Source: Mesorhabditis belari
Taxonomy: Eukaryota; Nematoda; Chromadorea; Rhabditida; Rhabditidae
Direction: 5' to 3'
NCBI GenBank assembly: GCA_958450365.1
Contig: CAUEEP010000760.1
Span: forward strand, 2,030,962 to 2,094,961
Length of the DNA: 64,000 nt
The notes below the pieces were generated by a model, which worked only from the letters and a program-made list of their open reading frames with translations, was not told the DNA's origin and ran no database searches. This document shows positions 24,901 through 35,876 of the stretch, in pieces. Position 1 is the stretch's first letter, and the number at the start of each line of letters is the position of its first letter. A program made the translations under genes and the position numbers.

Positions 24901-25180
24901 ATCTACTCTAACAAGGAGACCCTGCTGACAGTGCTTAGAACCTACTACAATGATTATCGACTCCTGAAAATAGAACTACCATTAAAACTCCAAAGAGCCA
25001 TTAAAAGATACAGAATCCAACTGCCACACAAATTGAAGAGAATCTCCGGAAATCGTTTTATTTTGCAGGTTTATCAGCGTTGTCAATTCATTTCAATTCG
25101 TCAATTCTTTTCAGGATAACTGTTATACAACTCACATCAAAACAAGAGACGAAAGATTGTTACCAAAGAAAATTTGTTAA
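20946..25180 (+). CDS. Carbohydrate sulfotransferase-like protein (Sulfotransfer_2 type), model not fully closed
   Basis: Such enzymes move sulfate from PAPS to glycans in the Golgi. Exons seen: 20946-21077 (signal anchor, FIYFLLLFFISI), 21117-21257 (FHPILIAKTMSTTMKVMLC, the 5'-PSB-like KxxSTxM loop), 22135-22204 (LIVVRDPIERFIS, the 3'-PB loop with the R..S pattern), 22243-22383, 22539-22674 (WFAYERGRSLPRNIDVLY), 24721-24804, 24901-25068 (ETLLTVLRTYYNDY), 25115-25180. Exons from 22135 onward join in phase and end at TAA 25180. The joins from exon 1 to 2 and 2 to 3 do not keep frame, so either an exon is missing near 21300-22130 or the gene carries frameshifts. Introns are filled by satellites and a large foldback element. 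The family call rests on the two PAPS loops and the C-terminal pattern common in nematode members. Confidence 0.7.
21790..22042. repeat. (CAGA)n tetranucleotide microsatellite with variants
   Basis: ACAGACAGACAG runs, perfect at about 21850-21900 and decayed to either side, in an intron of the sulfotransferase-like gene. Confidence 0.95.
22690..23630. mobile_element. Large foldback element with ~320-bp arms
   Basis: 22700-23030 and 23305-23628 are imperfect inverted copies: for example CAGAGGGATTTGAAAAATTC on the right arm has its complement on the left, as do GGGTACCACAAAATTTCCCA and GTTATAACTTTTTGTAGAG. The outer ends are near-palindromic around CGCCGATGTGCGCC / GGCGCGAA. Each arm is open over 78-100 codons and encodes the same peptide (RISRIKLIPSF ... 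LSEGFGKFLQIRNQHNFPHL), which may be inherited coding or chance. The ~270-bp loop is unrelated and AT-rich. Confidence 0.85.
23655..23715 (+). other. tRNA-like fragment (relic)
   Basis: GCCCTGTATCTCAGTCGGG resembles a tRNA 5' end with box A, and GAGTTCAATCCC resembles box B. The anticodon arm is lacking and the distance is too short for a functional tRNA. It sits between the foldback element and a family D element. Confidence 0.35.
23738..24243. mobile_element. Family D TIR element
   Basis: It starts ATACCGTATTCTCTCTAATAG and ends CTATTAGAATATTTACGGTA. Half-copies are mirror images around the motif AAAATGATGAAAAATCGGC (the palindromic centre), with TTGCGCGCTTGG and its complement CTTAAGCGCGCAGAA on either side. 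The same layout occurs at 56875-57232 and, as half, at 49415-49620. Confidence 0.8.
24362..24535. repeat. 8-10-bp minisatellite of CCACTGTA units
   Basis: ACCACTGTACCACTGT is repeated for about 170 bp, with CCACTGTG variants toward the right. It lies in the sulfotransferase-like intron. All long frames through it are repeat artefacts. Confidence 0.95.
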
Positions 25181-25767
25181 AATCTTGTAAATAAAGTTTT
25201 ATTTATTAGATTTTGGCTCTTGGTCATTGTACGGTTCGGAAAGCTCACATGATTTCAATCGAAAAGGGTGACGCTGTCGAAACGGGAACAAAGACGAAAG
25301 CAATCTTTCTTGAAAGGCTCAAAACCTAACCAACCAAAATTCAATTTATTAGCTAAATATGAAAGATCTATTCTTATTGATAATTTTCCCAAGTCTGTTC
25401 ATCGATCAGGGAACCTTGGTGAATTGGCAAAGGTAATAAATAAGTTGTAACTAATACTAAATCAAGCAAAACACACCTGAATTGCCACTGTACCACTGCA
25501 AACACGTACTCGTGTTCTCCTAACAGTAAATTCCAATTGCTTTAGAACTTTAGTCCCGAACCTACTTTGGATTGCTTTGCTGGCATTTGCAGAAGACATT
25601 TGCTTAAAGGATAAGGATTAATAAGGATAAGGATGGGATTGAATAAAAGAATAAAAGATAAAGGATTGAATAAAAAGTATCGAATACGAGTGTATTCTTT
25701 TACATAATAAAGCTAAAAATATTTATTTCTTCCTATTTCTGTACAATGATCTTTCATTTCTGTTAGA
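25181..25767 (+). other. Short spacer with a possible small or residual coding segment
   Basis: 25262-25429 is open (VTLSKREQRRKQSFLKG ... HRSGNLGELAK) and ends at a good donor (GTAATA). The segment 25537-25606 follows a TTTAG acceptor, continues in phase (NFSPEPTLDCFAGICRRHLL) and stops. There is no in-frame ATG or clear upstream exon, and I do not recognise the product. It could be the 3' end of a broken gene or chance. Confidence 0.25.
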
Positions 25768-26462
25768 TTATCCAGAACAGAATCCACAAGTGACAGGGCA
25801 TTGAACAACCATCACAGAGTAATAGACCGAGCTTGAACACAAATATGAGAGACGAGTACAATCAGAGACTCCAGTTGATGGGTTCACCAAATCGACACAA
25901 GCTGAAAGTTCAGTTTTGTTTCAGTAACAGACAAGTAACAGACTGTTTCGAATCAACTTACTGGAATTGGTGGATGTCGATGAAGAAGTGCAATATCCAC
26001 ATGTTTTTCGGCATTGTTTCTTCATGAATGTCACATAATAGCGTCTGAAAGCGATAGCTCATTAGTGGAAGTTGATCTTTCTCAGTTAAAGCTATCTTTA
26101 ATCAAGCTTCTCACCGACCTTGTACAATATCCAATAGCAGCTCGAGCCGCACAATCAGAGACACCTGTCGCAGCATTCGTTAAGTCAACACAAGCTGGAG
26201 TTGTAGTTGTAGAAGTTGAAGTGTTCGATACAACAGAAGCAAGAGGACAGCATTGAAGAGATCCATCGGCGAATGTGGCACAAATAGCCGTTGTACCGCA
26301 TGCAGATCCATCAACTGCCGTGGGACAAGCTAAAGAATGTTTGGGTTATTTGTCGAAAGAAAACAACTCACGTCCAGTAGCTACTGTGGTAGTTGCACAA
26401 GATGTTGAACGGACAACTTGAATGAAGACAAGGAGAAGAGTTGATTTGAGGAGAAAACACAT
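25768..26462 (-). CDS. Secreted protein with two ShK domains
   Basis: Four exons (26372-26462, 26119-26329, 25962-26044, 25768-25901) give 172 residues. Signal peptide: MCFLLKSTLLLVFIQVVRS. Then comes a cysteine-rich lead (CPTAVDGSACGTTAICATF, ending CCP), a Thr/Ser-rich spacer and two ShK (ShKT) domains: CVDLTNAATGVSDC ... QCRKTCGYC and CVDLVNPSTGVSDC ... QCPVTCGFC. ShK domains are six-cysteine folds found in sea-anemone potassium-channel toxins and in many nematode secreted proteins; no target can be inferred here. The exon 2 donor must be GTCGGTG to keep frame (the better-looking GTGAGA four bases on breaks it), so that junction is less sure. First of three adjacent minus-strand paralogues. 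Confidence 0.85.
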
Positions 26463-26814
26463 ATTGTTTTGAATGACTGAGCTGGATTCGATGCTTTCAC
26501 AAAGTCTCTTAGTCCTTTTATATCAATCGGAAACATTTCTAGACAATGAATTCAACTTTATCTGATCTGAATAAACAATTAAAAGAATTCTAAAGGGCGT
26601 GGAAAACTGAAATCAAAACTTGCCGTTAAAGTAAATATTTTGGAACCACAAGACAATGAAATCAGACTTTTTCATGTCAAATTTTTGCTATTCATTGTTC
26701 TCTTTTGACACACGCGCAGCTGAATAAATGTCACTCGGTAATTCCTCATCGAAAATGATGCTGATTTTGAAAATAGCTGAAAATAGATATCTTTATTAGA
26801 ATTCTTTTCGTTCC

Positions 26815-29800
26815 TCATTTTCCGACTGTGCAATAGCCACAAGCGAGCGGACATTGTTGCCTCATCAGAGTGACGTAGTACTGAAAGTTTTATTGGAGCT
26901 ATAGTTTTTTACTGAAGCTATAGACTTTACTCAGTCTTCTACTCAACTCTGATCAAAGTCTTGTCTCTAAAATTTCATGCTTACAAGGGAGATTTCGACA
27001 CCAAAATGCCAAAAAAACTAAAGTTTAAAAGTTTTATAAACCTTGAAATATATAAAGTACAATCTTGAAAGAAAAAACAATTCAAATTCAAACAATTCAC
27101 TGGCCGCCACCGCACCAGGGTCAGAAGAACTGGAGACAAGGACTCTGACTCTGCGGACTCTGACAAAGACAAGGACAACGGCCACGAGCAGACTTTTCTC
27201 TTGCCCAAAAAAGTCCTTTTATAGAAGCGTGCCTCGTTTTCGAGATGCGGAAATTTCAATACCGTTTTTCTCGAAAACTAGCAATCCTTAACAAAATCCG
27301 AAAACACCATTGTATTGGGTTGGTGAATTGAAAACTGCGGGCTATTGTCATATGTCACAGTTTGAGCACTTTCTTCAAAAGAAACCCATTTTGGTGTCAA
27401 TGGAAAAGTTGTAGAGAATCAAAAATCAAGCTTATATCCAAATTTTCAGAACGATTCAAAAACTGGTTTTCAAGAAATGCCAAATTTACGAATTTTCACA
27501 AAACTTGCATTTTAAGCGAAACTACTAAGTGTATCTTTTTGGAAATTTGGCTATAAGCCTAATTTTTGATTCTCTACGACTTTTCTATTGACACCAAAAT
27601 GGGTTTCTTTTGAAGAAAGTGCTCAAACTGGGAGTCCAGTCCTCCATTCTCAATGCCCATTCCTCCCTTTTTGAGCCTCACACTTGTCTCACACACAAAC
27701 CAAAATCCTACTACGAAAGAGGAATCCACAAATCGCCTGTAAAATGGGCAGAAGTCGTCAATAATAATGGGAATTATTTGGAATCAATTCATGGTTTTAT
27801 GTTGAATAAATATTAGTTCAAAGTCCGGTAGTTTTCAATTCACCAACCCAATACTCGCCGTATTCGATAGATGTTTGAATCTCATTTTAGTGCCGAAATC
27901 TCATGATCACTTCTGACCTTTCCCTTGTTAGATCTCTTTCTATCGAAATGTTGATTTGACACCACTCACCGAATTAGTGCAATACCCAGTAGCAGCACGG
28001 GATGGACAATCGGTGCCTAGATTGTAGCAAGTTGTTGAGGAGCTGATCACTGAGGAAGAGGCTGTGCAAAAACCGCATGTCCTTGGGCATTGCACAAGCA
28101 TCACTTGGTAGTATTGCTAAAATAATGCCACTGATTTAACGTTTCTGATCGTTTACCGAATTTGAGCACAAATAGGATTTCGTTGAGCACTCGGAAACAC
28201 CAGTTGATGGGTTGACAAGATCGACACAAGAGGTGCTGGTTGAGATGGAGCCTGTAATCAAGTAATTTGGATTCTAATGCATTTTTGAAAATTCCCATTT
28301 TTTAGGTTAGTGAATAAGTCTTTTCGTTCCTTTTCATCTTTTTCGCTAAAAAATGACAAGTTCAGCAAAGAACCTATGGTTTTCTCTGAATAAAAAGTGT
28401 TTATTGTTCAATTTCCCATCTTTTTAAGTCAATTTAGATTCACTTTCAAGCAAAATCGAGAGTGAAAACACGTGTTTTTCGTAAAATTCTAGAAAAACCT
28501 CTACAAAGAAATTGGCTACCCAATTTCTTAAAGGCTTGCTACTATTAGGTTGTTAACTAAATAACCGAACCTTTTCACTAAAAATTGGTGTTACAATGAA
28601 TGCACCAAATGAAGTATGGTTTGCATTATTGGAAAGATCTATATTTTCTCTGCAAAATGGTTGTCAGCCATTTAGAAAATCTTTCGTTTTTCGGGTTTTT
28701 CGGAAGCGCAAAGGCGAGTAGGCAGAATTGACGAGAATCGACGGTTGGCAACTTTTCTGATGGGAACTGACACTAACTTTCTATTTGCCAAAGAGGCCAA
28801 AGAGAGATCAATGTCAGAAAGAGATCAATGCTAAAGAGAGATCAATGCCAAAAAGAAATCAATGCCAAAGAGGCCCAAGAGAGATCATGCTAAAGATCAA
28901 TCAATGCCAAAGATCAATGCCAACTTTTCTATGCCAAAGAAAGATCAATCTCTGTTACATTTTTAGTAAAATTTCCAGTAAAGTCCATCCAGCCGTTTTC
29001 TACAAATTTCAAGTTATTCAGAGCGCCTCAAATGATCAAAATCCTTCATTTGAGGAATTTTGTTCAAACCAAAACTCAGAAAAACGGATTTGTTTGAAAA
29101 TTTAACTGATTTTTACTGAAATTTTACGAAAAATATAGAAAATCTATGGGTTTATTTAAAAAATGAATGAATTTTAAAAAGTGAAAAGAAATTCTTGCTA
29201 AAAACTAAAAAGTTAAACCATTAACTTACTACTCAAACCACAGAAACCGCAGCTGACCGGACATTGTTGTGTCATTAGAGTGTAATAGGCAGAATTTGTG
29301 CAGTAAGCCGTTTGTCCGGAACACGTCGAGACACCCGTTGATGGGTCGGTAAGATCTCGACAAGCAACTAAAATTATTGGCTATTGAATAGGTTTTGAGT
29401 GTCATTTGAGTGTGATTAGCCTATTTTTGAGTGTCATTAGTTTATTTTTGAGTGTCATTAGCCTATTTTTAGTGTCATGAGCCTATTTTTGAGTGTCATT
29501 AGTCTATTTTTGAGTATCATTAGCCTATTTTGAGTGTCATTAACCTATTTTTGAGTGTGATTAGCCTATTTTTGAGTGTGATTAGCCTATTTTTAGTGTC
29601 ATTAGCCTTTCGGAGAACTTACGGCTAGCAGTCGGACAGCAGACTTTGTTCTTCGAATCTCTGTAAACGCATGTTCCTGTCGAACAGACTCCAGTGGCCG
29701 TGCAAGCTGAATATTTGATGAGATTTCATACCATTTCCTTTGTTATAAGTTGTTTCAAAGTTTTTATAGTTTCAAAGTTTCATTATAGAGTTGGATTGGA

Positions 29801-29891
29801 TTCAAAAGTACTTACAAACTCCCGTTGTTAGGCAATAATTGTACAATCCGGCAACAGTGTTGCAAAAAGCGAGAAGCAAGAAGAATTTCAT
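26815..29891 (-). CDS. Secreted protein with four ShK-type repeats
   Basis: Six exons close exactly to 201 residues: 29816-29891, 29623-29706, 29230-29367, 28157-28251, 27970-28116, 26815-26880. Signal peptide MKFFLLLAFCNTVAG; a cysteine-rich lead (CTATGVCSTGTCVYRDSKNK, then VCC); then repeats beginning CRDLTDPSTGVSTC, CVDLVNPSTGVSEC and CYNLGTDCPSRAA and ending QCPVSCGFC, QCPRTCGFC and QCPLACGYC. Several repeats are split by an intron just before the 'YY.xLM.QQC' half, the same place as in the neighbouring genes, as expected from tandem duplication. The last intron holds a family B MITE; intron 3 holds a family A remnant and the tandem repeat at 28780-28930. Confidence 0.88.
27313..27852. 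mobile_element. Family B mariner-type MITE
   Basis: TIRs read TATTGGGTTGGTGAATTGAA and TTCAATTCACCAACCCAATA. About 540 bp; the halves share inverted blocks (GGTTTCTTTTGAAGAAAGTG and its complement; GATTCTCTACGACTTTTC). Three further copies: 32879-33398, 35877-36330, 39285-39804. Confidence 0.9.
28307..28545. mobile_element. Family A MITE, 5' half only
   Basis: It starts TTAGTGAATAAGTCTTTTCG and follows the family A order (TTTCTCTGAATAAAAAGTGT, TCGAGAGTGAAAACACGTG, CCTCTACAAAGAAATTGGCT), then breaks off. In an intron of the four-repeat ShK gene. Confidence 0.7.
28775..28945. repeat. Degenerate tandem repeat (AAAGAGAGATCAATGCC units)
   Basis: Seven to nine imperfect units of 14-20 bp in an intron of the same gene. 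Confidence 0.8.
29393..29607. repeat. 20-bp minisatellite, ~11 copies
   Basis: The unit CTATTTTTGAGTGTCATTAG repeats with deletions of one or two bases, in the intron between the lead exon and the first ShK repeat. Confidence 0.95.
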
Positions 29892-30544
29892 ATTTTAAGT
29901 GATGCTGTTTCAATGTACTCAACGACTTCTTATATGTGGTCAAGCTTTCGATTTGAAATGTTTGTGTTAGCTATCCGGGCATAGGCTACATCAGTTCTCA
30001 TTTCCAGCTATTCCAACAATTCCCCTCGGAAATCTTTCCGTTTCTCGTTCAAATCGTCAACTTTGAAGCCATTCTCACGTCATTTCTTGCAAAATGAGGA
30101 ATAAAAATGGAATTTGATTTCATAGATCTCGACCAGAGCTCATTCTGGTTTTATATAAAATGGAATAGTGGCAGAAAACTCTCATGTAGGCTATTTGTTC
30201 CATTTTGCTGGTATTGTCAAATGCTAAAAAATCTAATCTAAAGAAATTTAAAGAATAAACGAATTATCATAAATCTTTCAACCAAACATAAAGTTATAAT
30301 CTGTTAATTTACTTTTATTTAGAGCTCTGATTGAAAACTTTTTTTGCAAATAGCAGCAGAATTGAATCTTTTCACTCCCACAATTCCAAACAAAGATTTT
30401 AGCTTCTGAAAACACCAAAAACATTGTCAAGCTTGTACTGATAATTGTAGTTAAAGAAAAAGATTTCATACCAATCAAATAAAGCGAAACCTAACAATCT
30501 TAATTAATATTCAGTTGGAACTAGAGCAGATCAAAAACTCGTGC

Positions 30545-30720
30545 GCTTCGAAACTCGAACCGGGACTCAAACCGGGACTTGAACCCGGACTTGAACCGGG
30601 ACTTAAACCGGGACACGAACCGGGACTCAAACCGGGACTCGAAACCGGGACTCGAACCGGGACTCAAACCTTTCGCTTACCGGGCAACTGTGCAAACCAT
30701 TACACCACAACACACTTGAC
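30545..30720 (-). other. tRNA-like relic whose T-arm has become a tandem repeat
   Basis: On the minus strand GTGGTGTAATGGTTTGCACA resembles a D-arm with box A, and TTTGAGTCCCGG resembles the T-arm with box B. The T-arm segment (GGTTTGAGTCCCGG and variants GGTTCGAGTCCCGG, GGTTCAAGTCCGGG) is then repeated about ten times. No folded cloverleaf could be built from the single copy at the left, so I do not call it a tRNA gene. Confidence 0.5.
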
Positions 30721-30916
30721 CGGCCTTATTCCAGAGGGAGTTAACTATTCTTTAGCACTCTGTTTGAAAGCCTTTGTTAGAGAGAAGTGAGAGAATCGCG
30801 TTTGAATCCACTCCAAAACTCGAAGAATGTCGAAACAATATCTTAAAACCAAAACCATAGTAATATTTACAAAAATGCAAATTCTTTATTAAATTAATAC
30901 TGTAATTATTAGTGAC

Positions 30917-32022
30917 TTATTTCCCGGAACAATAGCCGCAAGAGAAGGGGCATTGTTGTCGCATGAGAGTGGCGTAGGCCTGAAGATTTACATGTTGAAA
31001 AACTATTGTAAGATTTATATTACCGATTGGGTACAGTATCCAGCCAACGCACGGGCAGGGCAATCAGAGGTTCCAGTTGAAGGATTGATTTGATCAACAC
31101 AGGTTGTGCACAATTTACAAGTTGCTGGGCATTGTTGGGTTATCAATGTGCGATAAGCCTGGAAAGGCTTTGGTTTAGTTTTGCACTGATTGTGGCTGTG
31201 GTCATTTGCTGCTTAAGTAGCTGGGTTGAATTCTTGTAAGTTCGAATTTGAGTTCTTACAAGGAAAAGGCAGATTTTTTGACTCGAGACCAAGTTATAGA
31301 CTCGGCCATGGGATTTTGAATCCGTTTTTAGTTTTTGCAGAACGCGAGATATCTAGATTTCGGACTTGAGATGCAAAAACTAAAAACGGATTTAAGAGCC
31401 TTATTAGAAGACCAGCTTAGCCTTTTCCTTGTTTAAAGATTCTACCGAGTTCGTGCACAAGGCCACTTTCGAGCTGCAATCCGAGACCCCGGTGCTGGAA
31501 CTTTTCAAATCGGCACAGCCCACTAAACAAAACAATTTGTTCTCAAAAACAAAAACAATTAAAGATCTAAACTCACAGTTTGCTGCCGAACAACAGACTT
31601 TGTTTACCGAGTCACGGTAAGCACAAGTGAGCCCGCTGGCGCAAGTGTTGGTGGCAGTGCCTAAAAGAGTTGTTTTTCTGTTGTTTTTCTGCACAATATG
31701 TAAAGCCTCAACCTTTAAGCCATTAAATAGTATTATAAAAAGAGATTTTAATCCAGAAAAATGCGACAAAGATACAAAAAACGGTTAAGTCTTGCTCCGG
31801 TTCCACGTTTACTCTTATATTCTAGTCATAGTGCAAAAAAAACAAACAGTTTCATTTGATTGACTCAATTTTGACTATTACATCAAATTCCAGATCATGA
31901 AGATTCAAAACTAATCACTTTTGAGAAACTAATCACTTACATGAGGTTCCACTCACTGTGCAATAATTGGTCAAAGCTGAAGCCTGAACTATGAGAGCGG
32001 CAACGACAATAAACCCAAGCAT
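30917..32022 (-). CDS. Secreted ShK-domain protein, third paralogue
   Basis: Five exons close to 146 residues: 31941-32022, 31577-31660, 31446-31522, 31024-31158, 30917-30979. Signal peptide MLGFIVVAALIVQASA; cysteine-rich lead (CTATNTCASGLTCAYRDSV, ending VCC) closely like that of the four-repeat gene; then repeats opening CADLKSSSTGVSDC and CVDQINPSTGTSDC and closing QCPATCKLC and QCPFSCGYC. The exon pattern (signal exon, lead exon, ShK exons split before the QQC half) matches the neighbouring paralogues. Weakest junction: the donor at 31446 (GTAGAA). Confidence 0.87.
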
Positions 32023-33619
32023 TGTAACTTTTATGACCTTCGAAATAAAGCAACTTTTTAGCAATTTATATAAATGCTTTTTATTGATTCACGCACAAAA
32101 AGTTCACGCCAGACTGTCAAGCGACCATTATTTTGGCTAAAGTCACAGCTAGGACAACAACTTTGCCCACTCGTGGCATTCCATTCAGAAAAACTTGGGG
32201 TTTTTCACAACGGAACTTCAGAAAAACTAATATTTGAATCTGAAATCTGAAAAATCAATCTGAAAAGCGATCTGAAAAACGAGACAACTTTCCCCGCCAG
32301 GAACATTTCCGGTTCATTTCTTTAAGAAAGTTTTCCTCTCATTTCCCCCTAGATGATGGTGCGCTGGAAAGGTTTCCCTCTGCAATTTACCCGTGGGAAA
32401 CGTTTCCCGTTTGTTGATGGTTCAGGCTCTGGTTACAACTCTTTCTAGGAATTGTAAGCATAAACAAGACAGTTCAAAGTCACATCTACTATTTTCTGGC
32501 GATCAACAATTTGATGTCTGTTTTAAGTGATCATGCTTTTTGTGTCTTTTTTTACTTGATTTTTAAGCACAAAGTGTGTGTCTCGAAATGGAAAGAGTGA
32601 ACAGCTGAAACAACATCACAAAGTTGTGAGCATTCCTTAAAGAGATGTTGTGAAATCACGGAACACTTTAATAAAGCTCAAAGCTCATCAAATTTGAGAA
32701 AACAATGATAAGATGATCTACAAGCAGATTTTATTTCAGATTTTAGATTCAAATTCAAGCATTCTTTTCACCATTTGGCTAGAGTTCTTCTAAGCATGGC
32801 AAGCAAAATTAACTGCTTGAAAGCTACAGATATTTTGTTGCATTAAAAATGGAGAACCTTATCTTGTACTTCTTAAATATTGGGTTGGTGAATTGAAAAC
32901 TGCGGGACTTTGAACTAAAATTTATTCAACATAAAACCATGAATTCATTTCAAATAATTTCCATTATTATTGACGACTTCTGCCCATTTTACAGGCAATT
33001 TGCGGATTCCTCTTTCGTAGTAGGATTTTGGTTTGTGTGTGAGACAAGTGTGAGACTCAAAAATGGAGGACTGCAGATGTCTCAGTTTGAGCGCCTTCTT
33101 CAAAAGAAACCTATTTTGGCGTCAATAGAAAAGTTGTAGAAAATCAAAAATTAGGCTGATAGCCAAATTTCCAAAAAGATACACTTAGTAGTTTACACAA
33201 AATGCAAGTTTTGTGAAAATTCGTAAATTTGGTATTTCTTGAAAACCAGTTTTTGAATAGTTCTGAAAATTTGGATATAAGCTTAATTTTTGATTCTCTA
33301 CAACTTTTCCATTAACACCAAAGTGGGTTTCCTTTGGGGAAAGTGCTCAAACTGTGACATATGACAGTAGCCGGCAGTTTTCAATTCACCAACCCAATAA
33401 ATCCAAATTTTATCTTTGAAAGAGCATTGATATTTGAAAGAATGAATTTGGAAAGTGAGGTATTCAAAAAAAGGTCGATTCGATGGTCAACAAACGAGAA
33501 TTCTGCAAGAAAGGAATGCTTGTATAAAAAACTTTAAATAATGATATCAAACTGTATATAAGACAAGTTTTATGGCAGGAGAACACATTCAAATCAAAAT
33601 TTCATTCGCTTCCATAGCC
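32023..33619. other. Spacer between the ShK and CC-like genes, with a family B MITE
   Basis: No gene seen at 32023-32878 or 33399-33600. 32879-33398 is a family B copy (TATTGGGTTGGTGAATTGAA ... TTCAATTCACCAACCCAATA). Its frames (e.g. IISIIIDDFCPFYRQFADSS) recur in the other copies and are not thought to be expressed. Confidence 0.75.
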
Positions 33620-34753
33620 ATGTGCCAATCTTTCTTCTTCGGACTCCTTCTTGCCACCATTACTCTGTTCCAGGTAAAAATAGTGACTAGCTAACAGTAC
33701 ACCAATAATAATTGAATCAATAATGACTTAAGCTTAAGAAATTCGCAATAAAGTGTTGATAGCCTTACAGTAACTGATTTAAAGCCAAAAAGGCTCACAA
33801 CTTACTCTCCCGCAACAATTCTCCCAACAACAACATTGCCCAATGGTTATCGGACATTTGGTAAGCGCTCCCATTCGCCATTGGCAATCTGACTTTGAGC
33901 TCAAATATCTTGGTGTTGGGCTGTTTAATTTTAATATTCTTGGTATTATTGGATATGCCAATCTTTCTCTGTCGATTGGTATAAAACCTATTTAAATTGG
34001 ACAACCCAACACCAAGATATTTATGCTCAAAGTTGGGTTGCTAATGGCAAAGGGGGTGGGGTGTGTATAAAAGGTCCGTCGCTCCGCCCTTTGCCATTGG
34101 CAATCCAACTTTGAGCTCAAATATCTTGGTGTTGGGCTGTTTAATTTAAATATTCTTTGCATCCTTGGATGCGCCAAGTCTTTCTCTGGACCTTTTTTAC
34201 GCGTCCCTTTTATACGCGTATCAAATGTTCCATAATCTTACCCAAATGCCCAAACAGAGTTCAATCCGACTCTTTCACAAGTGCTGACTTTTTTCATTCT
34301 TGCCTTGGTCACAGCTTGATCATTTTTTTCGCATTGTTCCCTTCGAACTTCGAACATTTTTGTGGCATTGTTTCCAGAAAGCACTTGTCCAATTAAAAGT
34401 TTATGAATCGCTGTATAGGGTGTCCGATTTTCTTTAGATACCCGTTGCACAGTTAAGACAATTTTTTAAGGTATCTAGTAATAGGAAAGAGCCACTAAAA
34501 ATACCAACAGCCTTACTCAGTCTACATCGACGTCAACTTTTAGGTCGTCGTCATGCAGATTTGCCCTCCCGTCAATCTGGCATCAATTGGACGTAAGTTG
34601 TTAAAGAAATTCTAACCAATAAAGTCCCATTTTACGTTTAAAACATTGTTTTAAACTTCTATTCTTACAATTACAGCTGCAATGGGAAATATCTGTCCAA
34701 GCGGCTACTCCTGCTGGAATTTGGATAACCGGGACACCTGCTTTCGCTTCTAA
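33620..34753 (+). CDS. Small secreted cysteine peptide (CC-like), paralogue 1
   Basis: Three exons (33620-33673, 34544-34592, 34677-34753) close to 59 residues: signal peptide MCQSFFFGLLLATITLF, then ICPPVNLASIGPAMGNICPSG, YSCWN and CFRF at the end. The pattern C-x(n)-IGPAxGxxCPxGxxC-x(n)-CF resembles the nematode CC motif (GPC..G.CP.GY.C....C) but has fewer cysteines. It shares intron positions and phases with the gene at 37598. Function unknown; the signal peptide and size suggest a secreted peptide. Intron 1 carries palindromic repeats. Confidence 0.75.
33868..34185. repeat. Clustered inverted repeats (family M)
   Basis: The block CTTTGAGCTCAAATATCTTG plus GTGTTGGGCTGTTTAATT occurs twice direct (33893, 34110) and once inverted (34008-34045), each beside GCCATTGGCAATC. 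A fourth copy is at about 58028-58100. The arrangement fits hairpin MITEs. Lies in intron 1 of the CC-like gene. Confidence 0.7.
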
Positions 34754-35876
34754 ATGAAGTCGATATAATTTGTTAGCCATGACTTTTATCTATTAATAAT
34801 ATTGTGATCTGTTACTATAGTAGGATTGAATTTATCCTGTTAACAATTATTTTTCACTTTCAATCATCAAGATAACAAGAATCAACAATTAGAATATTTA
34901 ATAAACAATCCTCGATTCAGCAGTTTTTGTATGAGAAACAATCAAGACAAAACCTTTTCTTAAAATATTTCAATTAATATCAGATGCAAATGTTTGACAG
35001 TTTAGACTAAAGCTAAACGATCAAAAAGCTTGTCCTATTCCAATCCCTCCTATTTCAATCCCTCCTCTTCCAAACCTAAAAAACCTAACCCAGACCTTTA
35101 ACAAATTCACGACGATGGCATTTTGTCTCGTAGTCGTAACTGTTTTACTAATAATTTAGTGAAAATTCAAAGATAAACAAAACCATTATAGTCATTCGAT
35201 AACCGTGAATCTCCTCTTGAAAACTGGTACAAAGTTACCGAGTTACAAAGTTACCGAGTTACAAAGTTACCGAGTTACAAAGTTACCAAAAGCTTTCTGT
35301 GAAATAAATAACAAAAGCTCTTAAAAACTTGAGTTGTCATGAAAAATAATCGTCATTAGTATGGTCCACCGGTGGGCCGTATCGTTGTGAATGTGTAAAA
35401 AGCTCTCACAGATCACCATAAAGCAACATTTCTGAGCAAGGTACATTTCATTGGCCTGAATTCCCCATTTGTCGATCAAATGAAGAGGTATTGCTGAACA
35501 AACACATTACATTTGAGATATAATGTCAAATGGAACGTAGCATTTCATTTGAAAATGTAGCATTCCATTCGAGAGACCTCGAAAATCGAATGCCACTATA
35601 TAAGGATATAATTTGGATCGTGAATCTGCGAAGCTATCGTAATCAGTGCCAGTTTTTGTTCAGGTAGTTGATGATAAGTTGACTAACTAGGTTTTAAGTC
35701 CTCAAATCAGGGCTGTACTTTGAAAATAGAGTTTCTTGACTTGCAAAGCCTCTTTTTGAGTTTTGGAAGAAATTTCACACTGTACTAATCTTTAATAACC
35801 GATCTAGAAACATATCAAGAAACATTGCTCATGAAAGATATGTAAAATACATAATGGAATGTTTAAAAATACTATA
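34754..35876. other. Spacer with no gene seen
   Basis: Only a short tandem repeat (AAAGTTACCGAGTTAC at about 35232-35290) stands out. No coding signal on either strand. Confidence 0.6.

Noticed and set aside
29393..29607. CRISPR-like regular repeats
   Set aside because: Units are contiguous with no unique spacers; eukaryotic intronic minisatellite.
32939..33139. Small protein-coding gene in the ShK to CC-like spacer
   Set aside because: The frame is internal to a family B MITE and recurs in its other copies.
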